Origin: Agriotes lineatus
Lineage: Eukaryota; Arthropoda; Insecta; Coleoptera; Elateridae
Direction of reading: 5' to 3'
NCBI GenBank assembly: GCA_940337035.1
Contig: CALNHX010003636.1
Span: 1-64,000, forward strand
Length of the DNA: 64,000 nucleotides
In this document: piece after piece, positions 1 to 14,100 of the stretch
Position numbering within the stretch: position 1 is the stretch's first letter
Layout of the letters: each line of letters begins with the position of its first letter
The notes under the pieces: model-generated
What the model was told of the DNA's origin: nothing
Seen by the model: only the letters and a program-made list of their open reading frames with translations
The model's database searches: none
Position numbers and translations under genes: made by a program

Positions 1-589
1 AGCCATATGAAAACTAAATATTTCTAATCGCTGGTGGTACTTACTTCTTTCTTTTTCAGTCAAAAATTGAATTTGTCCCTCTCATTTCATAAAATCGAAT
101 AGTAAGCAATCCTCAGAGTGTGACCCGTGACTTATCTTAATTACCACAAAATAAACAAAACATAAAAGTTTGAGAGTTATTTATGGGCAGTCTGAAGAAG
201 AAATATAAAAACTCAATTTTTTGCTGATTAATTATATAGGCAAATAATAGTGTAAAATACAGAAAAAAATGCACAAAAATCCTACAAAAATTTGTTAAGA
301 AAATGAAAAATTCATTCCAGTTCTTTATTTTCGGTAAGTACATGTTTATGAAGATAGGTTGGTAGATGACTTAGACGTACTTTCAGCCACCGGCCCTGCG
401 GGCCTCTGGACAGCCGGCCCACCGGGAAATTTCCCGGTTCGTCTTATGGCCCATCCGCCCCTGAATGGAAGAAGTTTTCCTAAAAATAGAAACGGAGGCC
501 AGAGGATATATGGTTTATCAATAAACGAACAAAAACTAAGTATATGCAAACGGGAGAAAAGAAGAAGCAAAATGGGGGTGGTCACATAT
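1..589. other. No gene seen; GC-rich block inside AT-rich sequence
   Basis: No supported gene. The sequence is AT-rich apart from a GC-rich block at about 380-470 containing GGCCCTGCGGGCC and the palindrome CCGGGAAATTTCCCGG. Its sharp change in composition suggests a fragment of an inserted repeat, but I cannot assign a family. Confidence 0.4.
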
Positions 590-1215
590 CAATCTGGGGT
601 GACACAAAACAGTACCACTTCGAGAAGATAAAAGAAATTGTATACCTAGGAACTACCATTTCAATGACGTTTAACCAGGAAGCGGAGATTCAGGCAAAAA
701 TACAGTGTGGAAACATAGTGTTCTTACTTCAAAGCATTTATCAAACAATGTAAAACTGAGTTTACAAAACAGTGATAAGGTCCACAGTTCTATACGCGTG
801 AGAAACATGGACCTTTAATCAAAACCTGCTAAATCAGCTGTGCACCTGGTAGCGCAAAATAGTGAGGTGAATACTAGGGGAGATTCAAGAAAATGGAACG
901 TGGAGGAGACGGACAAATAGAGAAGTGCTTGACGGTTTAAAAGGGAAAGATATAGCAGGAGCAGTGAAATCTCAAAGAATCAGCTGGCGGGGCATGTGAA
1001 AAGGATGCCGGACAGCAGGATTACCAAGAAAATGATGCAAGCAAGATTAATTGATACCCGAAGGCAAGGAAGGTCTAAAATAAAATGGACAGATTAAGTC
1101 ATGGACGATTTAAAACAACTGCAAGTCCAGTGCTGGTGGCAGAGAGTTCCGAACAGAAAAGAACAGAGAAAGATATTCTACCAAGCCACAGGCCCTAATG
1201 GCCTATACTGCTCGA
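590..1215 (+). pseudogene. Non-LTR retrotransposon (LINE) RT C-terminal fragment, decayed
   Basis: Translation across frames shows the end of a LINE reverse transcriptase. It starts near the post-palm segment (KIKEIVYLGTTIS, residues of an open stretch at 544-753) and continues through degenerate text resembling the usual C-terminal segments (ETWTFNQ, ENGTWRRRTNREVLD, KSQRISWRGM). Several stops and frameshifts break it, so it is non-functional. Endonuclease and palm are absent, as in a 5'-truncated insertion. The clade is uncertain; an APE-type LINE of the RTE/Jockey kind is likely. Confidence 0.7.
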
Positions 1216-1313
1216 AATATATATTGTTAATTGTTTTTTATATTGTTCATGTAAGTTAGGTAATCAATTAGTTAGGTTTTTTCAATTTTATTTTGAGTTA
1301 CAAATGAGTTTAG

Positions 1314-1400
1314 CCCGGGTCGATTCAGTGGTTAAGCATTCTGACTACTGATCTAAGGTTGCAAGTTCAATCCCTGGTCCCGGTGAGGTTTTTAAAAATA
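1314..1400 (+). repeat. tRNA-derived SINE head
   Basis: The segment has a pol III box A-like sequence (TCAGTGGTTAAGC) and a box B-like sequence (GGTTGCAAGTTCAATCC) at tRNA-like spacing, followed by an A-rich run (aaaaataaaaaaa). It has no complete cloverleaf and no anticodon arm I would trust, so a SINE head is more likely than a tRNA gene. A second, different tRNA-type SINE is at 15330. Confidence 0.6.
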
Positions 1401-2100
1401 AAAAAATGGACATAAAGGTCTTTACAATGCCATAATTTGAATTCCTTGCTTTTCTTCCAATACGAACAACTCAGAAGAAAATGGTTTTGCAGAGATGCAT
1501 TAAGGGAGTTTTGAAGAGGATTATCTAACCTTTCATATTCTTTTTTCTCAATGACGTAAAATGTTTTGCTTACGTTATGCACCACCGCAAACTCGGTCCG
1601 TTATTTCTCAATTTTGCATGCTCTCGCTCAGTCATCCACCATTTAAAAAAAACTTATTGCGCATAATTGAAATCAATCAATTTTAAAGCATATAGTCCAA
1701 GCTTTATTTTCATTTTTTATAGACCTTTCTAACTTCATAATTTAAAAATTATTGTCATTTGAAATACCGTGATTTTTAAAAAAATTTTTAGTGTACTGCT
1801 TTTTTTGTCCATGAGTATATAAATACTTCTGGGGTGTGGGCATCACTTAAGACTAACCTTAAATTAAGCGAAACCAGAATCTCGGCCCGAGTGTCTTTCC
1901 CTCACGCTCCGTATTTTGCTGTGGCTTTGACTGCTGCGGCAGACACCCCTAGCCCATTGATGACCCTATTATTCAACACCTACTCAAACAGGCATATTAC
2001 TATAGTTATTTCAAATAAAGAAAGTTGATCATTAGTCACTAGTGAAAGAAAAATTAAAAGTAACAGAGAAATAATTATTATAGGGTCATAACTAGCTAAC
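1401..2100. other. Gap with no recognisable gene
   Basis: AT-rich sequence downstream of the SINE head. A GC-richer patch at about 1825-1960 has no coding signal I can support. The stretch lies 3' of the terminal exon of the minus-strand gene ending at 2147. Confidence 0.4.
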
Positions 2101-2131
2101 AACTAATCCAAGGTTTGTGTAATTTCCAAAT

Positions 2132-2137
2132 TTTATT
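2132..2137 (-). terminator. Polyadenylation signal AATAAA
   Basis: The minus strand reads AATAAA 10-15 nt downstream of the TGA that ends exon 6 of the six-exon gene. That position and orientation support 2147-2391 as the terminal exon. Confidence 0.5.
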
Positions 2138-2146
2138 AATAGTATA

Positions 2147-5100
2147 TCAAATGTCATGTCTGCCAAAAGATTCAGAAAAAAAAATTAAATGATCTAAGAG
2201 TGGTGTTGGATGAAATGGATGACCCAGGCTCTCTGTAAAGTTCCAGCATGCCCCTGTTTGTCGACTATTCTCATATGTAACAGCAAACGGCACCAAACCA
2301 TTCTGATAAAAAGTATGAGTGAGTTTCAAAAGTGCTCTTTTATTTAGGCTGTGTTTTAACACATTAAGGCTATTTAAAATCGGCAGTTCCACTGAATAAA
2401 TTAGAATACACCAAATGCAAAATAAACTCGTCGTATTATAGACGATAACAAAGCTTCCATCAGTGATTGAACGCATTAGATAATGTATTTTATAATTGAG
2501 TGTGCCGGTTCCCTAAGACTTACCTTCAATGCTTTGCAAAGTGTAACTTTTGCTAAGGTTTTGTAACGATTGCTGTAGTATTATTTTTACACCCTGTATA
2601 CAAGACTAGTGAACAGTACAATGTGGTCAATAATTTTGAAACAATCACAAGGAGGAAAAAGCATGTTAAAACAACAGTTGTTTCTTAATTTTATCGAGGC
2701 ACTGCATTCGCTATTTGCAGTTTAATAAAACCATGTAATCCTATTACTACAGTGAATTTGAATTCTTGCAGCAGAATTATACCTACATGGTGTGCTGGAG
2801 ATTTATCTGCTTTTAAAGAAGAAGGCAATGGTTGCTCATTTTCCAAAAAAATTCTTTTGAATTCCTCTGCCTTACGCATCTGCAAGTTCCAGTCAACAAC
2901 GCTTCTTCTACATAGCCACCTTGAATATTTATAGTCGACCTCAATCCTCTTACTTTCTTTTTGCTGAAACAGAATTTTCAAAACCATAATAAATGATTAA
3001 AGTTAGCAATGATTATGTAACCTCACCTTTTTACAGCTTGTATCATGTTTTAGCGGCACATCTTTCTTCTTTTCAGGATTGCAGATCACCTTTTTGTGGT
3101 CTGGTTGAATATACTGAAATGTGAAAGTAAACAAAATGGATTACGGTTATATAAAGGAAATTAATTAATTGGTCAGCAGTTTAATTATGTGGTAAGCAAA
3201 TAAAATCGGCTAACTACATTTTTTATCAATTTAATTGTTCCAACATCAAAATGGGGTGCACAAAATAACATGATCCAGTCATATATATATTACTTCTATA
3301 TTGCTAGCATCAGGGTCTGGAAACGGGCGAAAACATTATGATGCCGACATAGTCTCTCTCTCAGAATTGCACAGATTTGTTCACGGACAACGCTTGCGCA
3401 CAGCTCATCAAGTTCGTAGAAGAGTTGTTTGTCTGTCTCACCTACGCTGTGACCTCCCTACTTACAGGTGCTAGCAATATAGAAGTAATACATATATGGA
3501 TCCACTCGGCATAATAAAGTTTCAAGCAACATATTGATACGTCCCCTGTCAGCCTAAAATCTATTTTGTTAGAAAAATTGTATAAAGAGGAACAGCAAAA
3601 TTTTATTTTATTTTATTTATTAATTATTATATTAAATGCGAACCCCCCCATTACACATTATTAAATACACTAGCGTTCTGCACCCAAATTGGGCGCAAAA
3701 TAATTAATTTAATGCAATTTGTACAAGAGTGGTCCATTTTGTGTGTCGAGTTAATTTTGAGGTTAGAAAATCCACATAAAGAAAAGTTACTTATAAACAT
3801 TTGAAAACCCTACAACTGGCTTACTTGCGTCGCCCTGAGTCGATTGACACCAAAATCAGCCAATTTGGCCCACGGGTTCTCTCTCAAAGTGGCGTCAAGC
3901 AATCAAGCAAGCAAGCAAGCAAGCAACAAAAATTATTATGTTGGATATTATAAATAAGATTAATAACGACAAACAATAACATTAGAAATACAACAGCAGT
4001 TTACAAATGTACAGAAAAATTTACAAATAACGTGTTATTACAAAACAGGGATACTTAATATATAAAGCACACATAATATATAAGGCACAGGTATTATAAT
4101 TCCCGAGATCTTACCTATTTTTTAAAAGTGATGAGAGTAGTACTAAAGATGTATAGGTTATAGGTAGGTATTAATTAATTTAAGATTTCTGTCAATTGAT
4201 GACTGTTGATCATAATTACTAGCACAAAAATTTACATAAAACAACGTAATTTTACGTAGTCACTATTCCTCCTCCTCAGTCCTTGTCCCTGCGTAAGGGC
4301 ATGGTGGCCTCATGTTTCTATTGAAGTTACGATGTCTCTCCTTGTCTTCCTATCTAGTGCCAGTGTTTTGGTTTCATTTAGGCTTTAGCCGGTCTAACCA
4401 GCGTTGTAGTGAGCGTCTTTTTGGTCGCCGTCCATTCATTTTACCTTCTATCACCAATCTCTCCATGTCGTTTGTTCTTCTTGCTATATGTCCAAAATAT
4501 TGTAGACATTGTTGCTGTATGCGAGTCAATAGTCTTGTATCTATATCGAGCTCTGTTAGTATGAAAATGTTGGTATGATGTGGAGTCCACGGTATTCGTA
4601 GCAGTCTCTTGTAGCACCACATATCAAATGCTTCAATTATTTGACGATCCGCTTGTTTAATTGTCCACATCTCAGCAGCATACGCGGCTATTGAAAAAAT
4701 TAGGGTTTTTACGAGCTTCAATTTTGTTGTTTTTGTTATATTTTGGTCTTTCCATATACTCGTAAGCTTCGTCATCGCTGTTCTTCCTATTGCAATCCGC
4801 CTGCGGATTTCAGTTTTGCATTCGACTTTATTGATTACTGTCGATCCTAGGTATTAAAACGTTGTTACTACTTTGTAATTGGCTATATGTTGTGTATGAG
4901 GAAGGTTGTTATTGGCACGGTCTATGATCATTACTTTTGTTTTTTCTGTATTTATTTCCAGTCCATATGGCTTACTTTCTTCTTACAGTCGATGCATGAT
5001 GTTTTGGAGTTCTTCCTCCTCTGTTGCTGATTTTTCTACCTCCAACTGTGATCCCTCTATACTTTTCGCATTATGTGTTTACTATATATGTTGAGCAATA

Positions 5101-8100
5101 TAGGTGACAGTATGCATCCTTGTCAGATGCCAGCTAAGGTATTAAACTTTTGAGAGTGAGTGTTTTTTTTTTTTTAATGATTTATTTATAACTGACCCTT
5201 AAACAGTAATATGTATTACTGATACCAGGGCCTACTGTATAAATACAATACTAGATAAATACAATACTTGTCTACTTTTTTACATACAGCATAATAATAA
5301 AATATTATTTTAGATAATGCACATATTTATTTAATATATATGTATTCTTAAAGTTCTAATAAATATTTCTTAAGGTTTTGGCATAAGTCTTTAGTTTTCT
5401 TATCGTTAGTCACAGTTTCAGGTACACTGTTGTATGCTTCAATACTTCTGTAGACTGGAGAGTCCTGAGCCTTTTTAGTTCTGGTATATTGATTCCTGAA
5501 GTCACTTTTGCTCCGTACATTGTGTTTATGAAACTCCTGTACTTGTTTTAATTTAGAGTTCGTTTTAATGTTATTTGTTTTTATATTATGGATTAATTTT
5601 ACTTGTTCCAGCGTTTTTAATTTGTTTAATTTTAGTAGGTTTGTTTGTTTATACACCTGCTGTGTAGGAGTATGAAAGTTGATACAGTACAGTGCTTTAA
5701 CTGCTTTATTTTGCACTCTTTGAAGTTTATTTAAAAGATATTGTCCAGCATTCCCCCCACACGGGATAAGATACCTCATGTGTGTTTCAATAAAGCTGTT
5801 ATATAGTAAAATACGAGTTTTTTTATTTAGAAATGCTGAGCACCTTTTTATTGCACCAATAGAAGGAACTAGTTTTGATATGACACTTTGAATATGTGAA
5901 GTCCATGTTAATTTATTGTCAATAATAAGTCCTAGGTATTTATATTCACGCACTTGTTTATGATTCGTATCGTTGCTTTGTTTGTTTGATATAGTTTTTA
6001 TTTTATTTTTATTTTTTTCGGTACTCAGTCAACAGCCGTTAGGCCAATTATAGGCGTCGCTGTACATTTTATGGGGACTTCCAACCCCACTAACGACTGT
6101 CATGATGTTATTATGACATCCGGGACTAACTATTTACGTGACAGCTGTACCACGAGGCGCCAACAGAAGCAGCCATGAAACTCCCATCCAAGTTCTGACC
6201 AGAAAGAGCGCTGCTTAACTCAACTGATCGAACGTGTATGCTTGTTCAAGCTACACCACCCGGGATCTTGAGTTGTTGTATTAAGTGTATTAAATGTTTA
6301 GGTGTGCCCATTTCCTCCATAATTCTCCAGAGTTTTCGCCATTTGACCTTGTCAAAGGCCTTCCTATAGTCTACGAAGCATATGTACATTTTTCTGTTAA
6401 ATTCTCTCACCTTTTCAATGATTTGGTGCACGTTAATATTTGTTCTTTTCCCAGGCATAAATCCAGTTTGTTCCTCAGCTATCTGGGGCAATAGAAATGC
6501 TTTAAGCCTCTCGTTGATTATATTAAGCATAATTTTGCTGTTAAGAGGTATTAAGGTTATCATCCGATAGTTACTGCATTCGGTGGGTAATCCTATTTTT
6601 AAATTGGCACGAAGACGGAGTGGCACCAGTCATTTGGCCATTTCCTAGAGGTTTATACTTTCTGGCATATTGCATGCATTATCTCTACTTCTCTATCGCC
6701 CATGGATTTTATTACTTCTGCGGTTATTCCATCTATTCCAGGGGACTTGTGATTGTTAAGTTTATCAATTGCTCTCCTAGTTTCGTTTTTGAGAATTTGT
6801 GATTCCATTTCTTCTTCATTGATTGTTTGTATAGAAGGTACTTGTTGGTCATCGTCGAATAAATTTTTGCAGTATTGTCTCCACACTGCAGCAATTTCAT
6901 CGATATTGGGGACAGTTTTGCCTTGCTCATTGTTTATAATTTGTGTTTTAGGTTTAAATTCATGAGCAAGTATCGTAGTTTAGCGTATAGTTTATTAGAA
7001 TTATTCGTGTTAGCATGATGTTGTATTTCGGCACATATCTTGTTTATATGTTGGTTTTTCTCCTTTCTGCATTTGCACTTTATTTCATTGGCTATTTTCT
7101 TTAGTCTTTCGCATTTTTCCGCTTGGTCCATATTGGATATTTTGATATTTCTTCTTTATTCTACCATATCTAAGGTTGAGTTAGATATCCAGTGTTTCTT
7201 TTTAGTTGGTCGTGCTTTTGTCGATATGCATCGTGCTATCGTTTCTTTTATATATTTTTCTGTCTCTTTCCATAGTTGTTCACTGTCCATTGATGTCTTT
7301 GGTTGTTCAATATCTAGTAGCGTTTTTTGGAAGATCTCTGGTTCCGGTGCTATTATTCTCTTGTTGTTTTGGTTACGTGATATTTTTCGGAGTTTTATTT
7401 TAAAGTTTGCTAGTACTAAGAGGTGGTCAGATCTGCATTCTGCGCTCAGTTTAGTTTCAACGTTGGTAAATGATGTTTTCCACCTTTTCCGTATGAGAAT
7501 ATAGTCAATTTGGTTCTTATATTTGTTGTTGGGGGATGTCCATGTGGATAGGCAGCTTGGATGGTATTGATATGTTGTGTTTATGATTGTCAGATCGTTA
7601 TCTAAGGTGAATTAAATGAGTCTCTCGCCTCTTTCATTTCTTATGCCTAGTCCATATTTGCCTACCACATTGCGTATATGGTGATCACCTGACGTGTTCC
7701 CTACTTTTGCGTTGTAATGTCCCATTATAATAACTATATCGTTGGGGTTATAATTGGCTGTAATGTCTTATATGGTTGAATAGCACATTTTGATTTCATC
7801 ATCAGGTGCTTCCGTCGTTGGTAGAAATACCTGAATTATATGTAGTTTGTATGGTTGTACTAAATTTAAGCACAAGAGAATACACAAAGAAACATGGATG
7901 AGGCCAGGAAGGACAAGAGGTAACCAGATAGATCACATATTAATATATAAAAAACAAAATATTACAATCACGGACGTAAGATCATATAGGGGTCCAAATG
8001 CAGACACAGATCATTACATAGTAATCGTAAAGATGAGACAAGAATATAGGAACAATAACGAAAAACAGGGAAACAAAAAATGGAACACCGAAAAACTACA

Positions 8101-11100
8101 CACACAAGGAAGAAGAAAATACAGGCAAGAAATCAGTAACGAGATAGAGAAAAGGGAGAATGACGTAGATATAGAGAGAAAATGGGCGAATATCAAAGGG
8201 ATAATTATAGAGAGCGCAGAAGAGATAATTGGATACAAAACAAACAAGATTACAAAACAACGGTATGATGAGAAATGTCAAAAAATAATTAATAGAAAGA
8301 ACGAAATGAGGAAAAAGTGGTTACAAACAAACAAGCAAGAGGACCTAGAAAACTACAAAGATCTTGAGCACAGAGAATATGTAGGCAAAAAATACAGCTG
8401 GATGGAAGAAATGATGAACGAGGTAGAACAAAATTATAAAAGTAATAACACAAAAAAGTTTTACCAATAGATAAAGACCCAAAAGAGAAAGAATCCAATA
8501 AAAACAAGAGGAATAAAAGTCGCATACGGAAACATAGAATTCAACGAAAAAAGGACGAAAGCTATCTGGAAAGAATACTTCAGCGACTTATTATATGAAG
8601 CAGCAGAAGAAGACAGAAAACAAGAACAAGCGCAACAAGGAATAAACAAGGAAGAAGACAACAAGGAAAACATAACAAACGAACCAACCCATGAAGAAAT
8701 GAAAGCAGTAATAAGAAAACTTAAGAATGGAAAATTACCGGGGTGTGACCAAATACAGGAAGAGACGCTAAAGTATGGAGGAGAGAAGCTACATAAAAAA
8801 ATATATAAGTTGATAAAAGTTATATGGAAACACGAGAGAATGCCGACAGAATGGGAAAAAGGAGTAATTGTAACAATACCAATAAAGGCGACTTAGAACA
8901 ACGTAAGAACTACAGGAGAATTTTGCTGCTAAACACAACATATAAAATTTTTACTACCCTCATCCAAAACAAACTTGCAACACTTGCTGACAAAGAAATC
9001 GTGGAATACCAAACGGGATTTAGGACAGGAAATTCAACAACATACAATAGGTACTACAAATATTGGAATAATGTTATGAATACGATATCGAGCTACACAT
9101 ACTATTCGTAGACTACAAACAAGCGTTTGATAAAATCAATAGAAGTAAACTAATGCAAATACTGAGAAGAATGGAGTTCGCGAGAAAACTAAGAAAATGC
9201 ATCAAAATGACCATGAGGAACTCAAAAGCAGCGGTAAAAATAAGAGAAGACCAAACAAAAGAATTCAACATTAAATAGGGTCCCGGGTGGTGTAGCTTGA
9301 ACAAGCATCCACGTTCAATCAGTAGAGTTAAGCAACGCTCTTTCTGGTCAGAACTTGGATGGGAGTTCCACGGCTGCTTCTCTCGGCGCCTCGTGGTACG
9401 GCTGCCACGGAAATAGTTGGTCCCGGATGTCATAATAACACCATGACAGTCGTTAGTGGGGTTGGAAGTTCCCATAAAATGTACAGCGACGCCTATAATT
9501 GGCCTAACGGCTGTTGGCTGAGTACCAAAGTAAATAAATAAATAGGGGGGTTCGCCAAGGAGACACGCTCTCAACGACACTTTTTAATCTGGCACTGGAA
9601 GACGTAATAAGACGAATAGATAAACAAGAAAGTATAAGAGGCAAGAAAGCACAAATCATCGCCTGTGCGGATGGCATAGTCATCAGCTCGAGATCATGGA
9701 AAAAATTAAAGGAGATTTTTATAAGAATGGAAAAAGAAGCAGGTGAAGTAGGGCTGACAATCAACGAAAGTAAAACAAAATATATGAAATTTCAAAGAGG
9801 AAAAATAGATGATATCAAGGAAGTAAAGATAGGAGAATATACCTTTGAAAAAGTACGATCCTTCAAATATCTGGGAATCCAACTAACATATAATAACGAC
9901 CGTAGTGAATATATCAAGGAGAGAATTCAAATGGGACATAAGGCATACTATGCAAATAGAAACATACTGAAAAGTAAAAAACTGAAGATGAAGACTAAAA
10001 TACGAATCTATAAATGCTTAATCAGACCAGTGGTATTATATGGCTCAGAAATAATGTGCCCTACGCAAATAGAACAAGAACAATTAAGGATATTTGAGAG
10101 GAAAGTATTAAGAACGATAACGGGAACCAATACATCAATCATGAGCTACTGGAAATAATGGAAGAAGAAGACATCGTGAAGATAATGAAAGCACAACGGA
10201 TTAGATGCTTGGACATACAATGAGAGTGGAAGAGACAAGAATTATAAAAAATGTAACAACGTGGAAGCCGGTTAAGAATAGACTGAGAGAAAGGCCAAGA
10301 AACAGATGGTACGAATAAGTGACACAAGACTTAAGAACCATGAAACTAAAGGACTGGAAAGAGAAAACAAGAAATAGAATAGTATGGAGGAAGAAAGCAG
10401 AGAAAGCAAAAACTCACCAGAAACTATAAAAGTAAAACAAAGAATTGGAAAACAGGGGACTAATCCACCCCAACAAGAAGATTATATTCTTCGGAAAGAA
10501 GTGGCGATATTCTATCAAGAATGAAAAGCCAATTATTATTATTATTGTTATTGTATGGTTTACTGCATACAGTTAATGTTATTATTCAATCATTTATTGC
10601 GCTGTAGCTTTCTACGTATTTTGCGGTTTCTTTGTTTACAAAGAATGCTACGCCTCTTTGTCCGGTTGTTTCCGCACTTGCAAAATATATTATATGATCT
10701 TGGGTTGAAAAATGTCCATTTCCTCTCCAATGAGTTTCCAATATGCCGCATATTGAGAACTTTTTACAGGTTATTTCTCTTTCTAAAATGTGCATTTTGC
10801 CCGTTTGTAATAGTTCTCTGACATTCCAAGTTCCAATGTTTAATTTTTCCCTGAGTTGCATTTTTTGACCAGTTGCTCCATGTAGCCTGGTTCACTACTT
10901 TTCCATGGCCGGTAGACCATTTCCCATCACTTGGCCGGGACCCATACTCGCCGATTGCTACTCAGTTTGCCTGGCACTAAGTTATCCCTATTTCGATTCA
11001 TATTTCGTGATGCACTCGTGGGATATGTAATCAAGTGGTCTCCCCTTGCCTGCCTAATTCTATGCCATTGATCTCTTGGTTCTTCTGCCTTTAGAGAGGC

Positions 11101-14100
11101 AGATCCTTGCCTCCAGGGCTAAAGAGAGCCCCTTAAGAGAGTCGTTATTAGGTACATTAAATTCAATTAACTGTAAGAAATTGGGACAGTATATTAAACC
11201 ATTAAGTAATTTAAAGACAAATCACAAATTGTTTTGGGTTCGATGATTTTTTAGGGTTTTCATATTTAAATGCTGCAAAATGTGAGAATAATTATGATCA
11301 ATTATGGGAATATGAAGTTTGAAGGCAGACAGGTGTAAGAACTTATTCTGTACAAGCTCAAAGGTTTTACAGTTTACTTGATAGAGTGAAGACCAAATGA
11401 TTGATGAGTAATCTAAGATAGACACAACCAGGAATGTATATACCACTTTTAATGATTCAACACTTAATTCACGACAGTGTCTAAGAATGTAACCCAGTAA
11501 TTTTGATGCTTTAATGGCCAGTATTATAAACTATCAATAAATCATTAGATAACTATTTATGGAGTAAATTTACTTCCCCAGTAAACTAATAGGCAAATAA
11601 ACAAAAGTGCATCAAAATGTGTTTACTAATGAATAAAATGTCAAAAGCATTAACGTTTTGATGTGCTTTTGTTTACTTTAACAACGAATTAAAATTAACC
11701 TGTACTAATTTATTAGCTGAATAAAGTTATTTGGGTTTATAATACGCAATTCTACGGAATAATTAATTTTTTCTCAAAGTAGATTGTATTTAGGAAATAA
11801 AATGTTTTATAATACTGAGCATTAAAGAAATATTATTTATATGATCAATAAAATTTAATGGACTGTCAAAGTATATACTTGTCCTTATCTAAAGCAACCT
11901 TTTGCAACCAATTATTATAAAGATAGTAAAGACTTTTGATGCGTTTAGTATTTTTAAAAATGCTAATAAACCAACATTTTTGAATGTTACAACTTAAATG
12001 ATTATGTAAACACCACTGAGCAAAATTATTTCAATCTTCCTGAAAAATTAATTGATCATTATCACAGACTGCTGGTACGAATAACTTTAGATTGTCAGCA
12101 TACAGCAAAAATCTACTATACTTGGGGACTATCTTCGATGTAATTAATAAACATTTTAAATAACAGGGGTGCACAGTGTAAGCCCTGCGGCACCCCTGAA
12201 GTAATCTTTATTTTTTTAGAATAGATGGAACCTATTTTGACTTTCTGTTTTCGAACATGTAAAAAACTAAAACTACTTATATAGAGTACCAGGTTGTCAG
12301 AGAAACCAATTTTTAAAAATTTATTCAGAAGCAGGTCAATGTCAACTGCATCGAAGGCCTTCGAAACATCAGTATAGATTACATCCACCTGAAGTTTATT
12401 TCCAAGGCCTTCAATAATTCCATTTCATATGTAAGAAGATGTCAAACAGTTTAGCTATAACAGATTGATTTGCTATACTCCTGTATTTTTTATATTACAT
12501 TTTTTGCCATATTTAAAAACCGGCAAAATAAAACTAGTTTTCCAGCAATCCGGAAAGCAGCATCATGACAGAGACTTATTGAAAATAACATTAGGTGGAT
12601 AAACAATAGAAAAAAAATTAAAACAGGTTAGGTACCCCATCGGGTTCTACACCGATTCTGTTGGGTAAATAGGATATTTTACTAAAAATAAAGCTGAAAT
12701 TAAGAACTACAGAAGGTAGGTATATTTTGATTCGTAAAGTAGTTGGAATAGAGGTATTTGACCTTGAGGATGGTTTAGATAAACCATCGAAAAGAAATCA
12801 GTAAATAGTTGAAGTACCTCTCCACAATCCCCAAACATTTTCCCATCCAAAGACTTTGAATCATCAGAGACCATCCTAACAGAGTATCTGATAAAACCGG
12901 ACAAATACTTCAAAACATGAGGCCTCAGACCAAATATACGAAAAACAAAAATATGCGGTTTTCATTTGAATAGCATACAGGCAAACTATATTCCCAGAGT
13001 ACAGTTTAGAGAACAGCAGCTAAATTATAATGCTTACCCGAAATATTTGAGTATAACATTGGACCGCTCCCTGATGTACAAGGAAGATCTTACCAGAACA
13101 GCAGCAAAAATGAAAACATGAAATAACATCTTACATAAACTAACAGGAACAGGCTGAGGACTAACGCTGCGGTTCTCAGAATTTCTGCCCTAGCACTAAC
13201 TAGTATATTCAATAACGGAATACTGCAGCCCGATTTGGATTAGTAGTGCACATACTGGCAAGGTTGACGTTCAAGTGAATGATATTATGAGGACAGTTTC
13301 TGGCACAATCAAATCCACACCTCTCCAGTGGTCTAATAACAGATCCCACAATTCAACCAGCCAGATTCCACCTGCTAAGGAAGACATGCTCGGCGCTAAA
13401 CCGTGTGCGCACTGGCTACGGCAGATGTGAGTATCTAAAATACAAATGGGGTATCGCCGAAAAAATCAATTGCGACTGCGGCCACTCAACGCAGACAATC
13501 GGACATATTGTGTCAGAGTGCTCAATACAAAGGTTCAAAGACCCAATAAACAACGTCCATGAACTCGGTGAGGATACAGTGGCGTGGCTGACAACTTTAG
13601 ATGGACACCAAATTTTTCATACATATAACTGATTGAGGAATTTATTATTGTTTTACTTTGTATTTCATTGACAGTATTGTATTTTATTTTATTATATAGG
13701 TATCTTATTTTATTTATACTTTGTATTGTATTTTAGTTATACTTTGTATTGTACTTTATTTATATTGTGATTATTTGTTTATGTTATATTTGTTATTTGC
13801 TGTATCTGTCATACGAAATATATATCCAGTACTGGGAATTCTATATGAGGAATTTTTGTAATTCAGAAATTTTCAAAAAGATTTTGGATTTGATCGAAGA
13901 TTACAATCAGTGTCTCTAATATAATTGGCATACCAGGTTTTAGATAACTGTTGACGCAGTCTACTAAATTCATTGTAATAGATTAAATTATCCATTTATT
14001 TAACATTTTTATGAGCAATTTTTTTAGGAGTTGTAAGATGTAGAAGTGAAGTATTGAATCACTTTGGAAACATCGATGTATAGAAATTTTGTAGTTTAAT

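Larger units (their letters stand above)
6268..11150 (-). mobile_element. APE-type LINE, decayed, split by a nested LINE
   Basis: Pieces in order on the minus strand: a 5'UTR-like segment (10870-11150); endonuclease N-terminus at 10586-10861 (LNIGTWNVRELLQTGK, ETHWRGNGHF); the rest of the endonuclease at about 7856-7380, where the usual GDFNAKVG box reads GHYNAKVG and NQIDYILIRKRW is kept; the linker; and RT at 6886-6270 (KSPGIDGITAEVIK, EEQTGFMPGKRT, CFVDYRKAFD). It is truncated at the SINE at 6267, so YADD and the C-terminus are missing. The 7857-10550 stretch is a later insertion. The clade is probably RTE-like. Confidence 0.75.

Noticed and set aside
1314..1400. Possible functional tRNA gene
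   Set aside because: Box A and box B are present, but no full acceptor stem or plausible anticodon arm could be drawn, and an A-rich tail follows. SINE head is the better reading.
3898..3926. CRISPR-like short repeats
   Set aside because: It is a 4-bp (AAGC) microsatellite in a eukaryotic intron, without spacers.
8014..8673. Minus-strand hydrophobic ORFs with Phe/Ser/Leu-rich sequence
   Set aside because: They are antisense shadows of the A-rich plus-strand LINE coding region.
9285..9440. Possible 5S rRNA gene
   Set aside because: Only the internal promoter region resembles 5S; flanks and body do not, and the same body occurs in a second copy.
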